A stretch of DNA of 64,000 nucleotides, from positions 55,127,347 through 55,191,346 of the forward strand of contig NC_052507.1 of the NCBI RefSeq assembly GCF_014356525.2. Reading direction: 5' to 3'. Position numbers and translations under genes: made by a program. The notes beneath the pieces were generated by a model. That model did not search any database. It saw only the letters and a list, made by a program, of their open reading frames with translations, and was not told where the DNA came from. Shown here in pieces: positions 21,482 through 33,990 of this stretch (positions are counted from its first letter, which is position 1; every line of letters begins with the position of its first letter). The stretch comes from Nilaparvata lugens (lineage: Eukaryota; Arthropoda; Insecta; Hemiptera; Delphacidae).

Positions 21482-22052
21482 CTAGGTTTGTAAAGCCTGT
21501 TCCGTTGTCCGTCGCTTCCTCGGTCTTCCGATGTCTCTTTTCCCATCCAACTGCAACTTACAAGCTTGTAGTGGAAGACGCATTGGTGGCATACGATGCA
21601 GGTTATTTGTCCACTTGAATCTGTATTTTTTCATTATTCGTGTTAGTGGTTACACATAGCACTCACTTCGGATTGTTTCGTTTTCTATGTGATCTCGTCT
21701 TGAGTAACCTTGATTGCTGCGCAGAAGCCTCATCTCTGATGCCTGAATTCGTGAGTCATCATTCTTGGTCTTTGTCCATACCTCGCTACCGAATGTAGCC
21801 CATTAAAGGGTTATCCATTGTCCTGTAGAACTCGATCTCTGTCTCTTTTCTGGCCTTAACCTTTAATGTTCGATGAATGACTCCACAAATTGTGGTAAAA
21901 TTTGCTATTTTCTGAGGTATATCACATTCTAGTTTATCTATTCTAATAGATATAGTTAGGATAAAAATCTTGAAAAGCGATTGAATTCGAATTTTACTAT
22001 CTAGAATTAAATATTGTTTTACATCTTTTTGAAATAATCTATTTATTATCAA
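21482..22052 (-). pseudogene. Decayed non-LTR reverse transcriptase C-terminus
   Basis: Minus-strand segments in order: ICGVIHRTLKVKARKETEIE and FYRTMDNPLMGY, then a stop. Next comes FGSEVWTKTKNDDSRIQASE and MRLLRSNQGYSRRDHIENE, then a stop. Last is KYRFKWTNNLHRMPPMRLP, then GKRDIGRPRKRR ending at 21482. This matches the C-terminal region (GSE-W, IQA-EM-LR, GRPRKRW) common in insect LINE proteins, known from general familiarity. At least two disruptions separate the segments. The catalytic RT motifs lie upstream and are not preserved. Confidence 0.75.
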
Positions 22053-23033
22053 ACATGATGTTCATTAGACAATCAATGCCTAAGTAAGCCATATTTTTAT
22101 TATGTTTCGCATTGGAGTTGAGATTGTTCAGTTACAGTTAAACGTGAAACAAAGAAAAAATGCTTGATAAATCAATGACAAATTGAATTTATGATGAGTT
22201 ACTCAATGAAGAAATTCTACCTATATCTTTCATATTTGTTGTATCTTACTCTAGAATGGGGGTGTTTGTGCCAGGCAAAATTATGTATGCCAGAACAACA
22301 ATTAATGAAACCAGTCTCATCAAAAGTGAACTTTGGTTTCAGATTGATAGCAGTATGCATACAAGTTTTCTTATCTAGGCTACCACTATAAAGAATGGGA
22401 ACTCTGCCAGATAAAAAATATTTTGATTCTATCGACATTCACATGATGTCATTTAGTCAATATAACAAAATCACATCTTCATTGGAATCCATTGAAGGTA
22501 ATAAGTTTTCACGGTGTGCATGAAACGGTTTCATGAAACTGGTTTCATATACTGCATCACAGTTTTTTCAAGTCGCACCAGAAAGACTATTGGTTTCATT
22601 CAGGTCAACATTCTCTAATGATCTAAACAGTTCAAGAAAAGTACATAGAATGAAGAATAGAAATGCCACCAGTCTCATCAAAACCCTGTCATGTGATTGG
22701 TTAAGAGGCAAACAACCGTACATCTCCTCTAATACCCTCGCTTTCTCTTCAGCTCTCTCTAACTCTCGCTGAAAATAATTATTCCTTTCTATATCTAGTA
22801 AGCTGTGTGAACTCAAAATATTTACAACAATCAGACGGAAAAAATTGCAACCAGCAAAAGTATGACGGGCAATCTAAATGCAAATTTCGGCTCTATAACG
22901 GAACCTAAATGGCATTCATCTCGGAGCTCTTAGCGCTCTTACCCCTTAATACTTTTTTGATTCAAAAGCCAAGAACAAAATTACAAACGAAAACTTGTAA
23001 CTCTAGTCATAACAGGAAGAAAATGATACAGTA
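22053..23033. other. No firm gene; one possible minus-strand exon
   Basis: The minus strand at 22816-22690 reads LLDIERNNYFQRELERAEEK and continues as a coiled-coil-like, charged stretch. It includes an acceptor-like ATTTTCAG just before the RELERAEE part. The donor is poor. Not accepted as a gene. Confidence 0.25.
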
Positions 23034-23060
23034 TTTAGATTAGATTAGAGTACTTTATTC
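23034..23060 (-). mobile_element. LINE 3' tail (AATAAA + TCTAA repeat)
   Basis: On the minus strand GAATAAAGTACTC is followed by TAATCTAATCTAAA. Typical LINE terminus; the body is not recognisable upstream. Confidence 0.45.
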
Positions 23061-25884
23061 ATGTATGTTACAACATCTTCTGGTTTTATACTAATTTACA
23101 TCAAATGACCGAGAGAATTTAGAGAGAGGATAGAATGCTGGAATACGGTCAGACTTTGGATGGATTGAAATAAATGTTAATTAAAATGCTATTCGAAGCC
23201 TTCAGGAAGAAAATATATAATGCTAAAACAGCTAAGATCTTTCTTAGAACGGGTTCAAGTAGTCTTAATGTTAATTAAAAAGGTTATCCAGGGTTCAATC
23301 TTGCTAGCCAGAGTTTATTGTAGAATGAAATAAGTTTTGAGTTTTATCTTGTTGGTTGATAGAAGATTCAACTTTTTTGTGAGTGAGAAGAAGTTTTATG
23401 TGAACGTGGGAAGGACTTTATCTGTGAATTCAAATAAGAAATTCTAGCACTCGAATAATAATTATGAAAAAGTTTGTCTTATCTACAAGTGTTGGAAGGA
23501 AGTGCTATTGCTTTGCAAAACTCTATTAATGCTAAATTATTGTAATACAATTATTTCCTTCTTCTCCTTCTTCTTCTTCTTCCTCTTCCTCTTCCTCTTC
23601 TACCTTCCTATTTTACTTTGCATTATTCGTCTCTGATATCTATCGATAGTGAGGTCCATTTTTTTAATGGCTAGATTTGATTAACATTGGTATTGTCATC
23701 CTTGTCTATCATTTGACAAAGCATAAGGCGCTATCCTTTTCTACTTACGCAACGTTGCCAGATCGTTTTTAAGCAATTTAGAAATATAATATAACAAAAT
23801 ATTTAATCTCAATCATAAAACAAATCATACAAAATTATTATCAAAACATATTATTTCATGACAATTAGATAATTTGATCATGCTTTAACAAGAATGGACA
23901 GTTAATCATCAGATATACTGTAATCAGCTATATTCTATACAAGGCATTGTCAAGACAGAGGATCGGCAACACCGTTCTCCTATCTTTCTGCACCGCCATT
24001 ATAACGTGGCGTAGTAGGAGCAGCCTGAAGAGTTCGAGAGTCACAAAGTTCATCGTATCTTGGCAGAACTTCACTGAACATGAATTAACCCAATTCCGAC
24101 ATGTAAATCCTTCCTTGACATTAATGTTATTATCATTATCATCGTCATCATCAACACCATTACCATCATCATCATCATTATCATCATCAACAACGGAGAG
24201 CTTCAACTTTTTTGATAAAACATTTCGAAAACTTTAATTAAATTTTGCGCGTAATGAAGACGATGTGAGAACTGGGACAGATATGCGTTTGTCTCTGCAG
24301 AAGGAGAAGGAGAAGAACAAGAAGCGGAAGGAGAAGGAAAATGAAAGGAGAAGTAAAAAGAGAGAAGAAGAGGTGTGGGAGAATAAAAGGAAAACGCTCT
24401 CTCAAAGCCATTTCCAACGACTTCTGGACTTCTAGTTGGCTTATGGGTTTTTATCTTGGAATTGAAGCTCAACATAATTTTATTGTCATCCTCTCTCTGC
24501 TTCTACACTCTCCTTCCGATCACTTTCTACAACCAAACCTTTTCCCTTACAATTAATTCTTCCTGATTTGTTTCTCTGCCACAACTTCTTTTCTCCTTTC
24601 TGATAGCTTTCGTTTCTTTCTCTCAGAGCGACAGCTTTCTCCTTTTACCTTCCAACACTTGAATAATCCTCATTCTCTACTTCATTTTGATTGTGTTCCT
24701 CCTCTGTCTGTATCAAAGTTACTAGTAGTTTTGTGAACAGTAGTCCTCGCGCTCAGTAAGTTACATTGACCTGTTGTTATGTTTTCTCAAAAATTAATAA
24801 ATAATTTATCAATTTAAAATGTGTAGAAAATTCCTAAATGAACATAGAGCTTTCTGTCCTATCGTACCGTGACGTGTCGTCCCGGAGTGTGAGTATGAGC
24901 GCTGTTATCATGTCTGACTGCCGTCGATACGCCAATCCAATCAACCCATCAGAGAACATTCTGTGTTGTCGTGTTGGCAAAAAATCGGTGTATTGAAATC
25001 AACAAAATAAACTACCATAATGCTGATTTCCCACAAACTTCATTTCTCACTTTTCATGATTTTAGAAATCAATCACTCTTCAATAATATTTATTGCAATT
25101 TTAATCATCAGATTAAAAAAGAAAAATGTAAAAAATGTTTTCTATCAATAACTCCAAACTAGAATCATGGCCTCAGCTTATGGAAAGACAAAGTTAGTGG
25201 ACAACTGTCTACTAACGTTGATGGCAAGATACATTTTCAAGATGTTCGATGTTTTTGAACGGACAGTATTATACCCCACTAGACAGCTGGTATATGATGA
25301 ATAATTCTATAGTCTGATTTTAACGGTAATATTGGTGTTCGAAGGGAACTCCTTTTCCTTTTGTATTATCCTTAAAATGCAAAATTTAAAAAAACCTATG
25401 TATACGCCGACGCGAAATTCAAGAAGGAACATACCTGTCAAATTTCATGAAAATTTGTAGCATATTGCTGCGTTTCGCTGTAAATGCGCAACATATAAAC
25501 ATTAACATAAAGAGAAATGCAAAACCGTCGACTTGAATCTTGGACCTCACTTCGCTCGGTCAATTATCATTAATTGTGTCCTCTTAGTTCCTCTTCCAGC
25601 TCTGTTCAAATTCTTCTCCTCTATTTTTATTTCATGTTATTTCTCCTTTTGTCTAATAATTTTTTGCGTCAACCTAATATTTTTACCATCTTCTTGTCTT
25701 CCTCTTACTTCCTACTCTTCTTCTACCCAATTTCTAAATATTTCTATTTATATTTCGATCCATTTATCCGATGAGAGACAACTCATTTTGACTCCTCTTC
25801 TACTTAATCTCTACGTATATTTCTATATGTCGAGATGGTAAGATGTATTCATCGTCTTATATGATGAAATACAATTCATGTAAA
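23061..25884. other. Gene-free AT-rich DNA with short microsatellites
   Basis: Contains CTT-rich (about 23560-23605), ATC-rich (24125-24190) and GAA-rich (24300-24370) tracts. No coding region is supported. Confidence 0.45.
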
Positions 25885-25970
25885 TGATTGTGAAAGGAAC
25901 AACAGGCTTGGCCGAAATTTGATCCTTTCCTCAAATTTTAATAGAAATACGTCCCAAAAGTAGGCTCTGC
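25885..25970 (-). mobile_element. LINE 3'UTR stem-loop copy 2
   Basis: GAAAGGAACAACAGGCTTGG...ATCCTTTCC...GTAGGCT: the same block as 18029-18111, about 75 percent alike by eye, in the same orientation. Confidence 0.5.
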
Positions 25971-26186
25971 TCCATTCCTCCTCACTCTCTTACATAAAAA
26001 CAATCCTCTTTCACCCATCGTTTAACACAGAAGCCAACAGAAGTGTTCTCTTCCCCATGCCATAAAGATCAGATCGGAGTGTACCCAGCTCAGAGTCAGT
26101 CAGTTGTGGGTGTCACGATGCTCTGAGGCGTTCAGTTTCTGTATTGTAGAACAAGGAACACCCTACTGCTGGAGTTCTCAACTCCT
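25971..26186. other. Gene-free AT-rich DNA
   Basis: Nothing supported. Confidence 0.35.
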
Positions 26187-26273
26187 CTATAGTGAAATTC
26201 ACCCTAAAATGTCAGAATTCCTCATAAAAAACACCAAAAACCTTCCCATTCAAACTTCGCTGACAGTTAGAAA
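26187..26273 (+). repeat. Palindromic micro-element, near full length
   Basis: CTATAGTGAAATTCACC, ATGTCAGAATTCC, CTTCCCATTCAAAC and GCTGACAGTTAG. Its right terminus is lost. A second copy starts 31 bp further on. Confidence 0.75.
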
Positions 26274-26303
26274 CACTGCAATGACTTCAGTTCTCGAATC
26301 TTG

Positions 26304-26380
26304 AATAGTGAAATTCACTTAAAATCGTCAGCACTCCTTATAAATAACACTAATGCTTCTCATCCAAACAATGCTGACAT
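26304..26380 (+). repeat. Palindromic micro-element
   Basis: AATAGTGAAATTCACTTAAA, GTCAGCACTCCTTATAAAT, AACACTAATGCTTCTCATCC, AATGCTGACAT. The right terminal arm is missing. Confidence 0.75.
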
Positions 26381-27426
26381 CTTTATTTTTTGAATCTAAC
26401 AACAGACTTTTCTTTTCGTAGACCTTTTTTTCTCAGATCTTGCATTTCCCACACCGTTCCCTTCCACATGTTGCTTCTCCCAAACCTCTTTCCCATAACT
26501 CCTCCTTTTTTTGGAGTCTTTCTCTTGCTCATCTTGCTTCTTCCGCGCTCTAGGCTTTCACTCAAACGTCGTGAGTTCAGAATTTTTCAGTTTTTTAAAC
26601 CTCCCCCCTATCTATTCAAACCCCTTCAGCATCAAAACATACCGCGTGCGCTGTCTTTGGAGAAGCGAAATCTCTGCTGATGGCACGAATCTGTGCTTGA
26701 CAATGGAGATAGCAGTCGAGTTAGAAAAGCAATGGCAAGAAAAGAACGGGATGAGAGGGAGGAATCAGAACGAAAATGGATAAGGAAAGAATATATAGAG
26801 AGATTCACTCCAAACTGCAAACATTTATTAAATAGAAAACATTGTTGTTATCTCAATTTGGAATGATTTTCGCTACTTATAGAGGAATGAAATGGGCAGT
26901 TGAGTCGATTTGGAAGTGGTGCGAAGAGGAGAAGTACCTAATAAGGAAAAAAAACGAGAAGATAGACAAGAGATTGATAATATATTACATATAAGATGAA
27001 TTGATTTCAACATTTTTGGGACTGAAAATAAGAAAAGTAATATGACTGAAAGAGACTGACAAGAAAAGAAAAGTATGGAGCAATACAAAAGACTGTGAAT
27101 GAAATTGCCTTCTGCACAAAATGAAGAGAATAATGAGGAGATAGTGAAGTTTGAAGTTGTTGCACGCTGTTTGAGAAAAATTACGATAAAATAGAATGAG
27201 AGAATGGAAAGGAAATACAATAGTGTTTGAGAATTGGGTGTTTTAGAAGAAGAAATACGAGGTAAATACTTGTATTAAAGTTTTATTATGATTATACTTG
27301 ATTGACTCTGAATTTCACTGAGAACTATCTTCAAGTACAAAAAAGCAAGCAGTCAAGTTCAATTCAAGGCAAGGAAAATGGAAACAGTGTGAGAAAACAT
27401 GTTGGAACAAGTGGGATACTTCCAAG
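26381..27426. other. Gene-free AT-rich DNA
   Basis: A pyrimidine-rich then slightly GC-richer stretch (26390-26780) has overlapping short frames in both strands, none with motifs. Confidence 0.4.
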
Positions 27427-28134
27427 TAGTCCAGGCGCTGGCTTACATTGAGCATACATGAGAGAGGCAGAGAATTTGACTTCGGATTATTGTTAGGGGG
27501 TCTTTAGTGTATATGAAACTCGATGTCGTCACGTCCCAGGGTGGTCGACAGCTTGGGGGGGAGGGGGGTAAGTTGTAAAAAACGCGCGCTTATAAAATCG
27601 CCTGTCCTGCAGTTACTATTCATAGTACAGCTTTTAATTTTTTCTCAAAATTATGTACACATGACTGGCTTTCAATGTGGTCCTGTACATTTTTGCGATA
27701 AACCGCATAGTTTTTCCGTAAAAAAATAAAATATCTCGAAAAATGTATTTTTTTATTATGGACTTTTTGTTATTTCTCGAATATCCAAGTCATTAGCCGA
27801 CTTAGAGGAAAATGCTTCCAATAAACGTTTTAGGCAGTTTCTTCCCGAATCCAATGATATATATAGTATGGGGGTTACGATCATAGATGCGTTGGTGGGA
27901 GGGGGATAAGTAGCACTGTTACGCTGCGGCGCTGTCCTCCCTCATGATTAATGCGCGTAATGGCCTGTCTATCGCATCGCTCCTACTAGTCTATGCATTC
28001 AAATTATGTATTTCAGGAACGCTATCTTATGTATTTTCGGTCACTGAACACGATTTTTCAACTCTCAAGCCTCAATAATTGATAATTCTCATCATAATAT
28101 ACAAATTATGGTCAAAATTTCAAACTTCATCTCA
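27427..28134 (+). repeat. Left inverted arm of foldback element
   Basis: Contains distinctive GC-rich spots (AACGCGCGCTTATAAAATCG, GGGGGGGAGGGGGG) and mirrors 30857-31563. Confidence 0.9.
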
Positions 28135-28449
28135 TTATCATTATTTATGATTACATTGTAATGATAAACCATCTTGTTAGGAATCCTATTGTGTTTCTCA
28201 GTCGATAAAAAACTGACATTCCATTAAGAGAGAATAATTATTCGATTTAGTTCAATGATCACTTTGGAATTGCGAAAGTCAAGTAATGGAGTAAGTTAAA
28301 CAAATAATATAGGCTACCCCATATAGAGCACCGTATAACAGGAGTAAAATATTTTCTTAATATAAATTAACAGTTGAAGCACAAATTAATAATGCCAATT
28401 ACTCCCATGTGATATGACTAAATATTTGATTACAAAGGAAATACAACTC

Positions 28450-28649
28450 TAAAGCTGCGTTTACACCAAAGTCATTAACGAGATGTTAATATAACTTAAT
28501 TTTTATAGATTCTATTAGATTGAACATAACTTATCATACACATGATGGACATAGTCTATGTGTTTGCCAAGTTCCGTTCAATCTAATAGAATCTATAAAG
28601 ATTGAGTTATTAACATTTTGTTAATAACTTTGGTGTAAACGCAGCTTTA
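28450..28649. mobile_element. Nested palindromic MITE, about 196 bp
   Basis: Terminal inverted repeats AAGCTGCGTTTACACCAAAG extend inwards to about 83 bp each, including CTATTAGATTGAA and its complement, around a 30-40-bp loop. Flanked by TA on both sides. Sits in the spacer of the 27427-31563 foldback element, hence younger than that insertion or carried within it. Confidence 0.8.
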
Positions 28650-30355
28650 TCATCTGATTTCTGTAACTTATATCTATGAATAGATACTTTTCATCTGGCT
28701 GAGTTTGACTGATTGTCTTGGGGTGGTACTTGAATGAAAGTGGAATGGGAGATATCTTTGTTGAATTTGATATATTTGGAGAGAATACTGTTGGAAATCT
28801 ATTGAGGGGAGATCAGTATTATTAAGGTGTGAGAGCAAGCAATCAATTCAATGAAACAACTACAAGGACTCATGAACGGTTCAAATATGAGAGATTGTCA
28901 AAGTATATTTGAAAGAAGTCAGGAGCTATTTGTGGATTTTTTTTAGAATCACAATGCAAAATCAATGACTACTTGAAATTTATGACTGATTATTGTAACA
29001 TAGCTTAAATTATCTTAAATTGTATTCATGCTCATAAGGAAGGACTCTGGTATTGCACATAGAAACTGTACGAGAAAAGATCCCATACTTTTTTCATTCA
29101 ATCACACAAACTATGTTATGGAGTCTGTGCTATATCTAAAAAATTCAAAAAAATACCCATAGAAGTAGAAGATAATTTCCAATAAGGAAACATTAACTCT
29201 ATACAGTCAATACATTGACACTCTGTCAAATGAAACCTTGAAAATTTAATAAATGTGACAACCGATCATGCTTTGAACCCTCATTCGATCATCCAAAACT
29301 GAGTGAATGGAATAGCTAGTTCTTCAAAGGCTTTCCTAAAATGGCTGCTACTATATAAATCCTCCATCAAAGATATTCTGTTCAAGTATGTTGACATCTT
29401 TATGGATATCACTGGAGATTGTGAAGGAAGTCATCGAATGAAGTAAAACAAGAATAATGAGAGATGGGAATGATTTTCAGAAGCATAACCTTCTCAAAAG
29501 AACATAACATTTTTCTTCAAGACTCTGATGGACAACAGAATCTGCATAATGTTATCAATGGTCTGGAAGCAAGTGAAGAAGTGTGTGATTCTCTTTTGAA
29601 CGTATAGAAAGAAATAGTTATTCGGTCTCCAACGGATTTTATCTGAGCATAGTTGTGGCAAATTGTAAAAGTGTATTCTCACCTATAAAAAGAGACAGAG
29701 TTCTTTCATTCTCCACGATGCAATCAAACAAAAATCCTAGTCTTAGTTAATTCTAGAGCAAAAAGATCTGATCTCTGTATTTTTACTAGGTAGCTGTTTA
29801 AAGATAATTCAGCATTGAAGTTTTAGTGCAGCATGCATTTCTACAATAACCACAATCTCTGTCAACATCTCATGGATATTTGAAAAAAAAACTCTTAATC
29901 TCACTTGGCCCATGAAATTTTAAGTGAAACTAGTTGTGGATTTGACTAAATCCCTAAATATCGTTGACAAATTCGCATAATGATGACATGGCTCTCCTGA
30001 ATTCAACTTCTACTTCACTTTTCAAAACTTCAATACGCTGCAAGATTATGGAAACTTTGTGATGAGAAGAGTTATGAAAATTCTCAATAAAGATGGAGTG
30101 ATACAGGTGGACATAGCTTTTCATGTCTATGGTCTAAAATCAAACAAAGGTACGGTAGTGAACATATTAGAAGCAGCAGAGTAAAAGAATCACTCCAATA
30201 ATATGCTCTCCAAACCATCGAGACTTGATTTCTAAATCTGTGGCAGAGATTTATTAATGTGACATACAAGAATCTATAAAGGAATAATCCATACCTTAGC
30301 TAAGTGCAGGAATACATACATTCATTCATTTGTGGATAAAATCATATAAATATGT
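28650..30355. other. Non-coding spacer of foldback element
   Basis: No transposase or other protein motif on either strand. Confidence 0.5.
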
Positions 30356-30420
30356 TTGGGGGAGAATAACAGGCATGGCCCAAAACTATTCGAATCCACA
30401 AATTTTGATACTGAATAACT
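30356..30420 (-). mobile_element. LINE 3'UTR stem-loop copy 3
   Basis: GGGGGAGAATAACAGGCATG, GCCCAAAACTATTCGAATCC, AAATTTTGATA match the 18029 and 58025 copies. On the minus strand it continues into an ATGAATGAATG repeat, a plausible tail. Confidence 0.45.
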
Positions 30421-30856
30421 TGTTACCATTTCAAAACAATCTGAACGGGAATACCGTAATGGATGAATCAATCAAAAGTTGGTGAAATATCATTATAAAA
30501 ATACTGTTCCTCAAAATATTATATTTCTCAAAAGTTCACGACAAACTGAAGATTCACGAAAGATTAACATATTCATTCTAAACATAATCACTATGATAAT
30601 GAATGAATGATGAATTCCATTTCCACCATGAAGAACTAAGAAATTCCACAAACATTTCATGGAAATTAACTGACCACTATATCAAGTAAGCGTGGCCAGT
30701 GTGTAATTAATAATTTAGCCTGCTGCACATGACAATAAACTAATTTGAAATAAAACATGAACACATATAAATATTATCATTATTCAATCGTAATATATTT
30801 CTTGAAACCCAAGTTTCGTTTATTTCAAACAGTCATTTCTTAGTTTCCTTGCAGAC

Positions 30857-31563
30857 TGAGATGAAGTTTGTAATTTTGACCATAATTTGTATATTATGAT
30901 GAGAATTATCAATTATTGAGGCTTGAGAATTGAAAAATCGTGTTCAGCGACCGAAAATACATAAGATAGCGTTCCTGAAATACATAATTTGAATGCATAG
31001 ACTAGTAGGAGCAATGCGATAGACAGGCCATTACGCGCATTAATCATGAGGGAGGACCGCGCCGCAGCGTAACAGTGCTACTTATCCCCCTCCCACCGCC
31101 GCATCTATGATCGTAACCCTCATACTATATATATCATTGGATTCGGGAAGAAACTGCCTAAAACGTTTATTGGAGGCATTTTCCTCTTAGTCGGCTAATG
31201 ACTTGGATATTCGAGAAATAACAAAAAGTCCATAATAAAAAAATACATTTTTCGAGATATTTTATTTTTTTACGGAAAAACTGTGCGGTTTATCGCAAAA
31301 ATGTACAGGACTACATTGAAAGCCAGTTATGTGTACATAATTTTGAGAAAAAATTAAAAGCTGTACTATGAATAGTAACTGCAGGACAGGCGATTTTATA
31401 AGCGCGCGTTTTTTACAACTTACCCCCCTCCCCCCAAGCTGTCGACCACCCTGGGACGTGACGACATCGAGTTTCATATACACTAAAGACCCCCTAACAA
31501 TAATCCGAAGTCAAATTCTCTGCCTTTCTCATGTATGCTCAATGTAAGCCAGCGCCTGGACTA
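30857..31563 (-). repeat. Right inverted arm of foldback element
   Basis: Reverse complement of 27427-28134, with the same outer end GTAAGCCAGCGCCTGGACTA. Confidence 0.9.
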
Positions 31564-32003
31564 AAGGAAGATGATTCAAGAAGAAGACGAAGAGAGAGTA
31601 GAATATCGTCGAGAGGTATAAGCTCACGAGATAGAAGTTGCTCTCAGATACTGAGTAACTTTATTTCTCCAACATTATTACTGCCTTGGGACTTAGCACT
31701 GGATCTCTCCCTGATAATCCCACTAGAATTCAGTTTTCTCAAGAGAAAATAATCGAAAGAACGTGAGAAGGCTTCGAAATTCTGTTCGGAAATTAATTTC
31801 CAAAATCAGTTGTAGGTGTGATGGTGATGAATTCTTGGGGGATTAGGATGTTTCGTTTGAAAAAAAACAGAGTTAAAGGGACCTATCAATTTGGCAATAC
31901 ATAGCAATCATAATATTCAAAAATTCTCTTTTTTTGTTTCTCACACTGTTCTTTTGGAGCTCAAAACTCCTTTAATTTGCTAATATTGTGCATAAATATA
32001 TTT
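31564..32003. other. Gene-free AT-rich DNA
   Basis: Nothing supported. Confidence 0.35.
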
Positions 32004-32030
32004 CAAATCAAATCAAATCAAATTTATTTC
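32004..32030 (-). mobile_element. LINE 3' tail (AATAAA + TTTGA repeat)
   Basis: On the minus strand GGAAATAAATTTGATTTGAT continues the TTTGA repeat. Same tail motif as the plus-strand end at 8117. Confidence 0.5.
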
Positions 32031-33518
32031 CATTTTTAACATAACTTACACATCTTTCAGAGCATGCATTAACTTCTGATTACAAAAAAATCGCTTGAAA
32101 TAGCTAACATACCCTGAAAAGAAAAATACAAAAGATCTTTACACTGGAAAATAAACCCATTTTTTCCATTACTGTGACTTTTCTATGCATAGTGGGAGTG
32201 GCTGAGCTGAGACAATGGCATACGTTGACCTCCTTTACCCTCTATTCATCTACCAATCACTGCGCTTCCTCAGTCCTATATTATTCTGCTGCTCTGTACT
32301 TACTTGAATTTCTGTTCACTAGACATTGATAATGACTAAATATTCAAGATTTTTCAATAGGCTTTCTCATTGATTTTTTTTTAATCAACTACTTTGAATC
32401 TTCCTGATTTTCTCGAAGCAGAGTATTTCGTCTAATAATTTCATACTCAAATGTCAAAATGAATAATATTTTAATAAATTTGTGACTATGGCAGCTCCCA
32501 ACTCTCTACTGGAGAAAATTGAGCGCCTGTTTTTCATTCCGCGACTGTAATAAATTGTGATTTAATGTATAAATAAATTACATACTAGAATGACAGAGAT
32601 AACCTGTTGATTAAATTCAATAGATTAGGAGCTCAACTGAAACTATATTTTGTGCTATTAATTGTTACAGCGAACTTCCACTGTAACCTCAATTCATCTG
32701 GAGCAGTATTGTTCACTTTTTAAGGAATACCATTCTCTCAACACTGTGAATTAGATGTATGCTAACTATGAGTACATCTCATTTATACTATAGCAAAATA
32801 AATAGGGGAATAGGAATCCTATTCTCATCCTCTTCGACTATAATATAGGTTTATAGATTTAAACTATAAGTTATAATCACATGTATGATTTTATTCTAGA
32901 GTGCTAGTGCTAGGTATATAGGTATCAGTAGGCAACTATCGTACTATAATGCTAACATACTAACATAACTTGCCATGTTATTAATTGTTATGATATGAAA
33001 TTTTCTGGAACATGTTTCCTTGGCACAGGTGTGTTGATTACAGAGTGTAGTGAGGGAGGGGGGCTAGAGGGAGCCTAATAGCTTTTGGAAAAGCAAACTT
33101 GGCACTTGAGGCGGCCTTGAGAGGGGTTGGGGAGTCTCAAGATACCCCTTTTTGACTAGGTGAAAGAGTGGAAGGTAGGAGCCTCCCCATCATGTGAGGT
33201 ACAACACATATATATATAATATATTATGTAGTACTTAATATATACACTACTGGATCGTATGTCTCTCTTAGCTGTATACTGCTGAGACATGCAATTTCTT
33301 ATCCTGTCCCCTTCTCGTGGGTCTTTGCTGTTTCCTTCCGTCTATTCCTTCTAGTTCTCTTCGTACCTTCTCTCTCTTTTTCTCCTATTTACTCTCTATC
33401 TTCCATGTTCCTTTTCCCCACTGGAATCCTCCAACTCTCTTTGAGAAGCCTTATGGTGATTCATACATAATCATGGTCTTAGTGATAAGTACTTGGTGGT
33501 CTTGGATATATCATACTT
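32031..33518. other. Gene-free AT-rich DNA
   Basis: A G-rich segment (33035-33190) has no recognised identity. Pyrimidine-rich from about 33300. Confidence 0.4.
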
Positions 33519-33592
33519 TGTACTGTCAGTAGAACTAGTTGATCACATCACTGCTTCTAATTCAACCAATGTTGATAGTTTAAGTGAATCTT
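33519..33592 (+). repeat. Palindromic micro-element, partial
   Basis: TACTGTCAG...CACTGCTTCTAATTCAACCA then ATGTTGATAGTTTAAGTGAAT. Confidence 0.6.
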
Positions 33593-33861
33593 CAGAGGAC
33601 AACATATCATCATCATCATCATGAAGAAATGTACTTGGTACTTGGAAAAATTCGGTTCCTTCTCTTATCTTAGGGAGAAATTAGTTCTTCTTCCTTGAAC
33701 TCCATCTACTCCCCCTTCTCTTTCCTATCACTCTTATCTTTTCTTCCTTTTCCGATTTCCATCTACTTCTAGCTATTATACCCTCCTACTTCCCCCCTTA
33801 TTTCCTATCCCGTTTATATCTTCGTTAGGTGATCGTTACTGCAGCTCTCAATACAGCTCTT
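33593..33861. other. Pyrimidine-rich, gene-free
   Basis: Nothing supported. Confidence 0.4.
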
Positions 33862-33990
33862 ACTCAAATTCAAATTTATTCATCAAATAAACATATTCAC
33901 AAAATAATAGTGTAACAATAATATATAAAGAATATACTCCCTGCGTGGATGACTTGTCCGTGTGCAGGGAGGAGTCGAACTGAATCAGAC
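33862..33990 (-). mobile_element. LINE 3' end (stem-loop + AATAAA + short repeat)
   Basis: Minus-strand order: stem-loop CTCCCTGC...GCAGGGAG (33971-33937), AATAAA (33880-33875), tail AATTTGAATTTGAGT. Matches the architecture at 7981-8117 on the other strand. Confidence 0.55.

Larger units (their letters stand above)
27427..31563. mobile_element. Foldback-type DNA element, ~708-bp inverted arms
   Basis: The left arm (27427-28134) and right arm (30857-31563) are inverted copies, about 98 percent identical by eye (roughly 14 substitutions and one G-run length change). Both outer ends read TAGTCCAGGCGCTGGCTTAC. AAG precedes the left end and follows the right, so a 3-bp duplication is possible; a TA duplication one step inwards fits equally well. 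The 2.7-kb spacer encodes no transposase. A 68-73-codon open frame (27523-27729 and 31262-31483) is conserved in both arms only because the arms are copies. Likely a non-autonomous element mobilised in trans, or a recent inverted duplication. Confidence 0.85.

Noticed and set aside
27523..27729. 68-codon frame conserved in both arms of the foldback element
   Set aside because: Conservation is explained by the DNA-level arm identity; no motif, and the arms contain other non-coding conserved stretches of equal identity.
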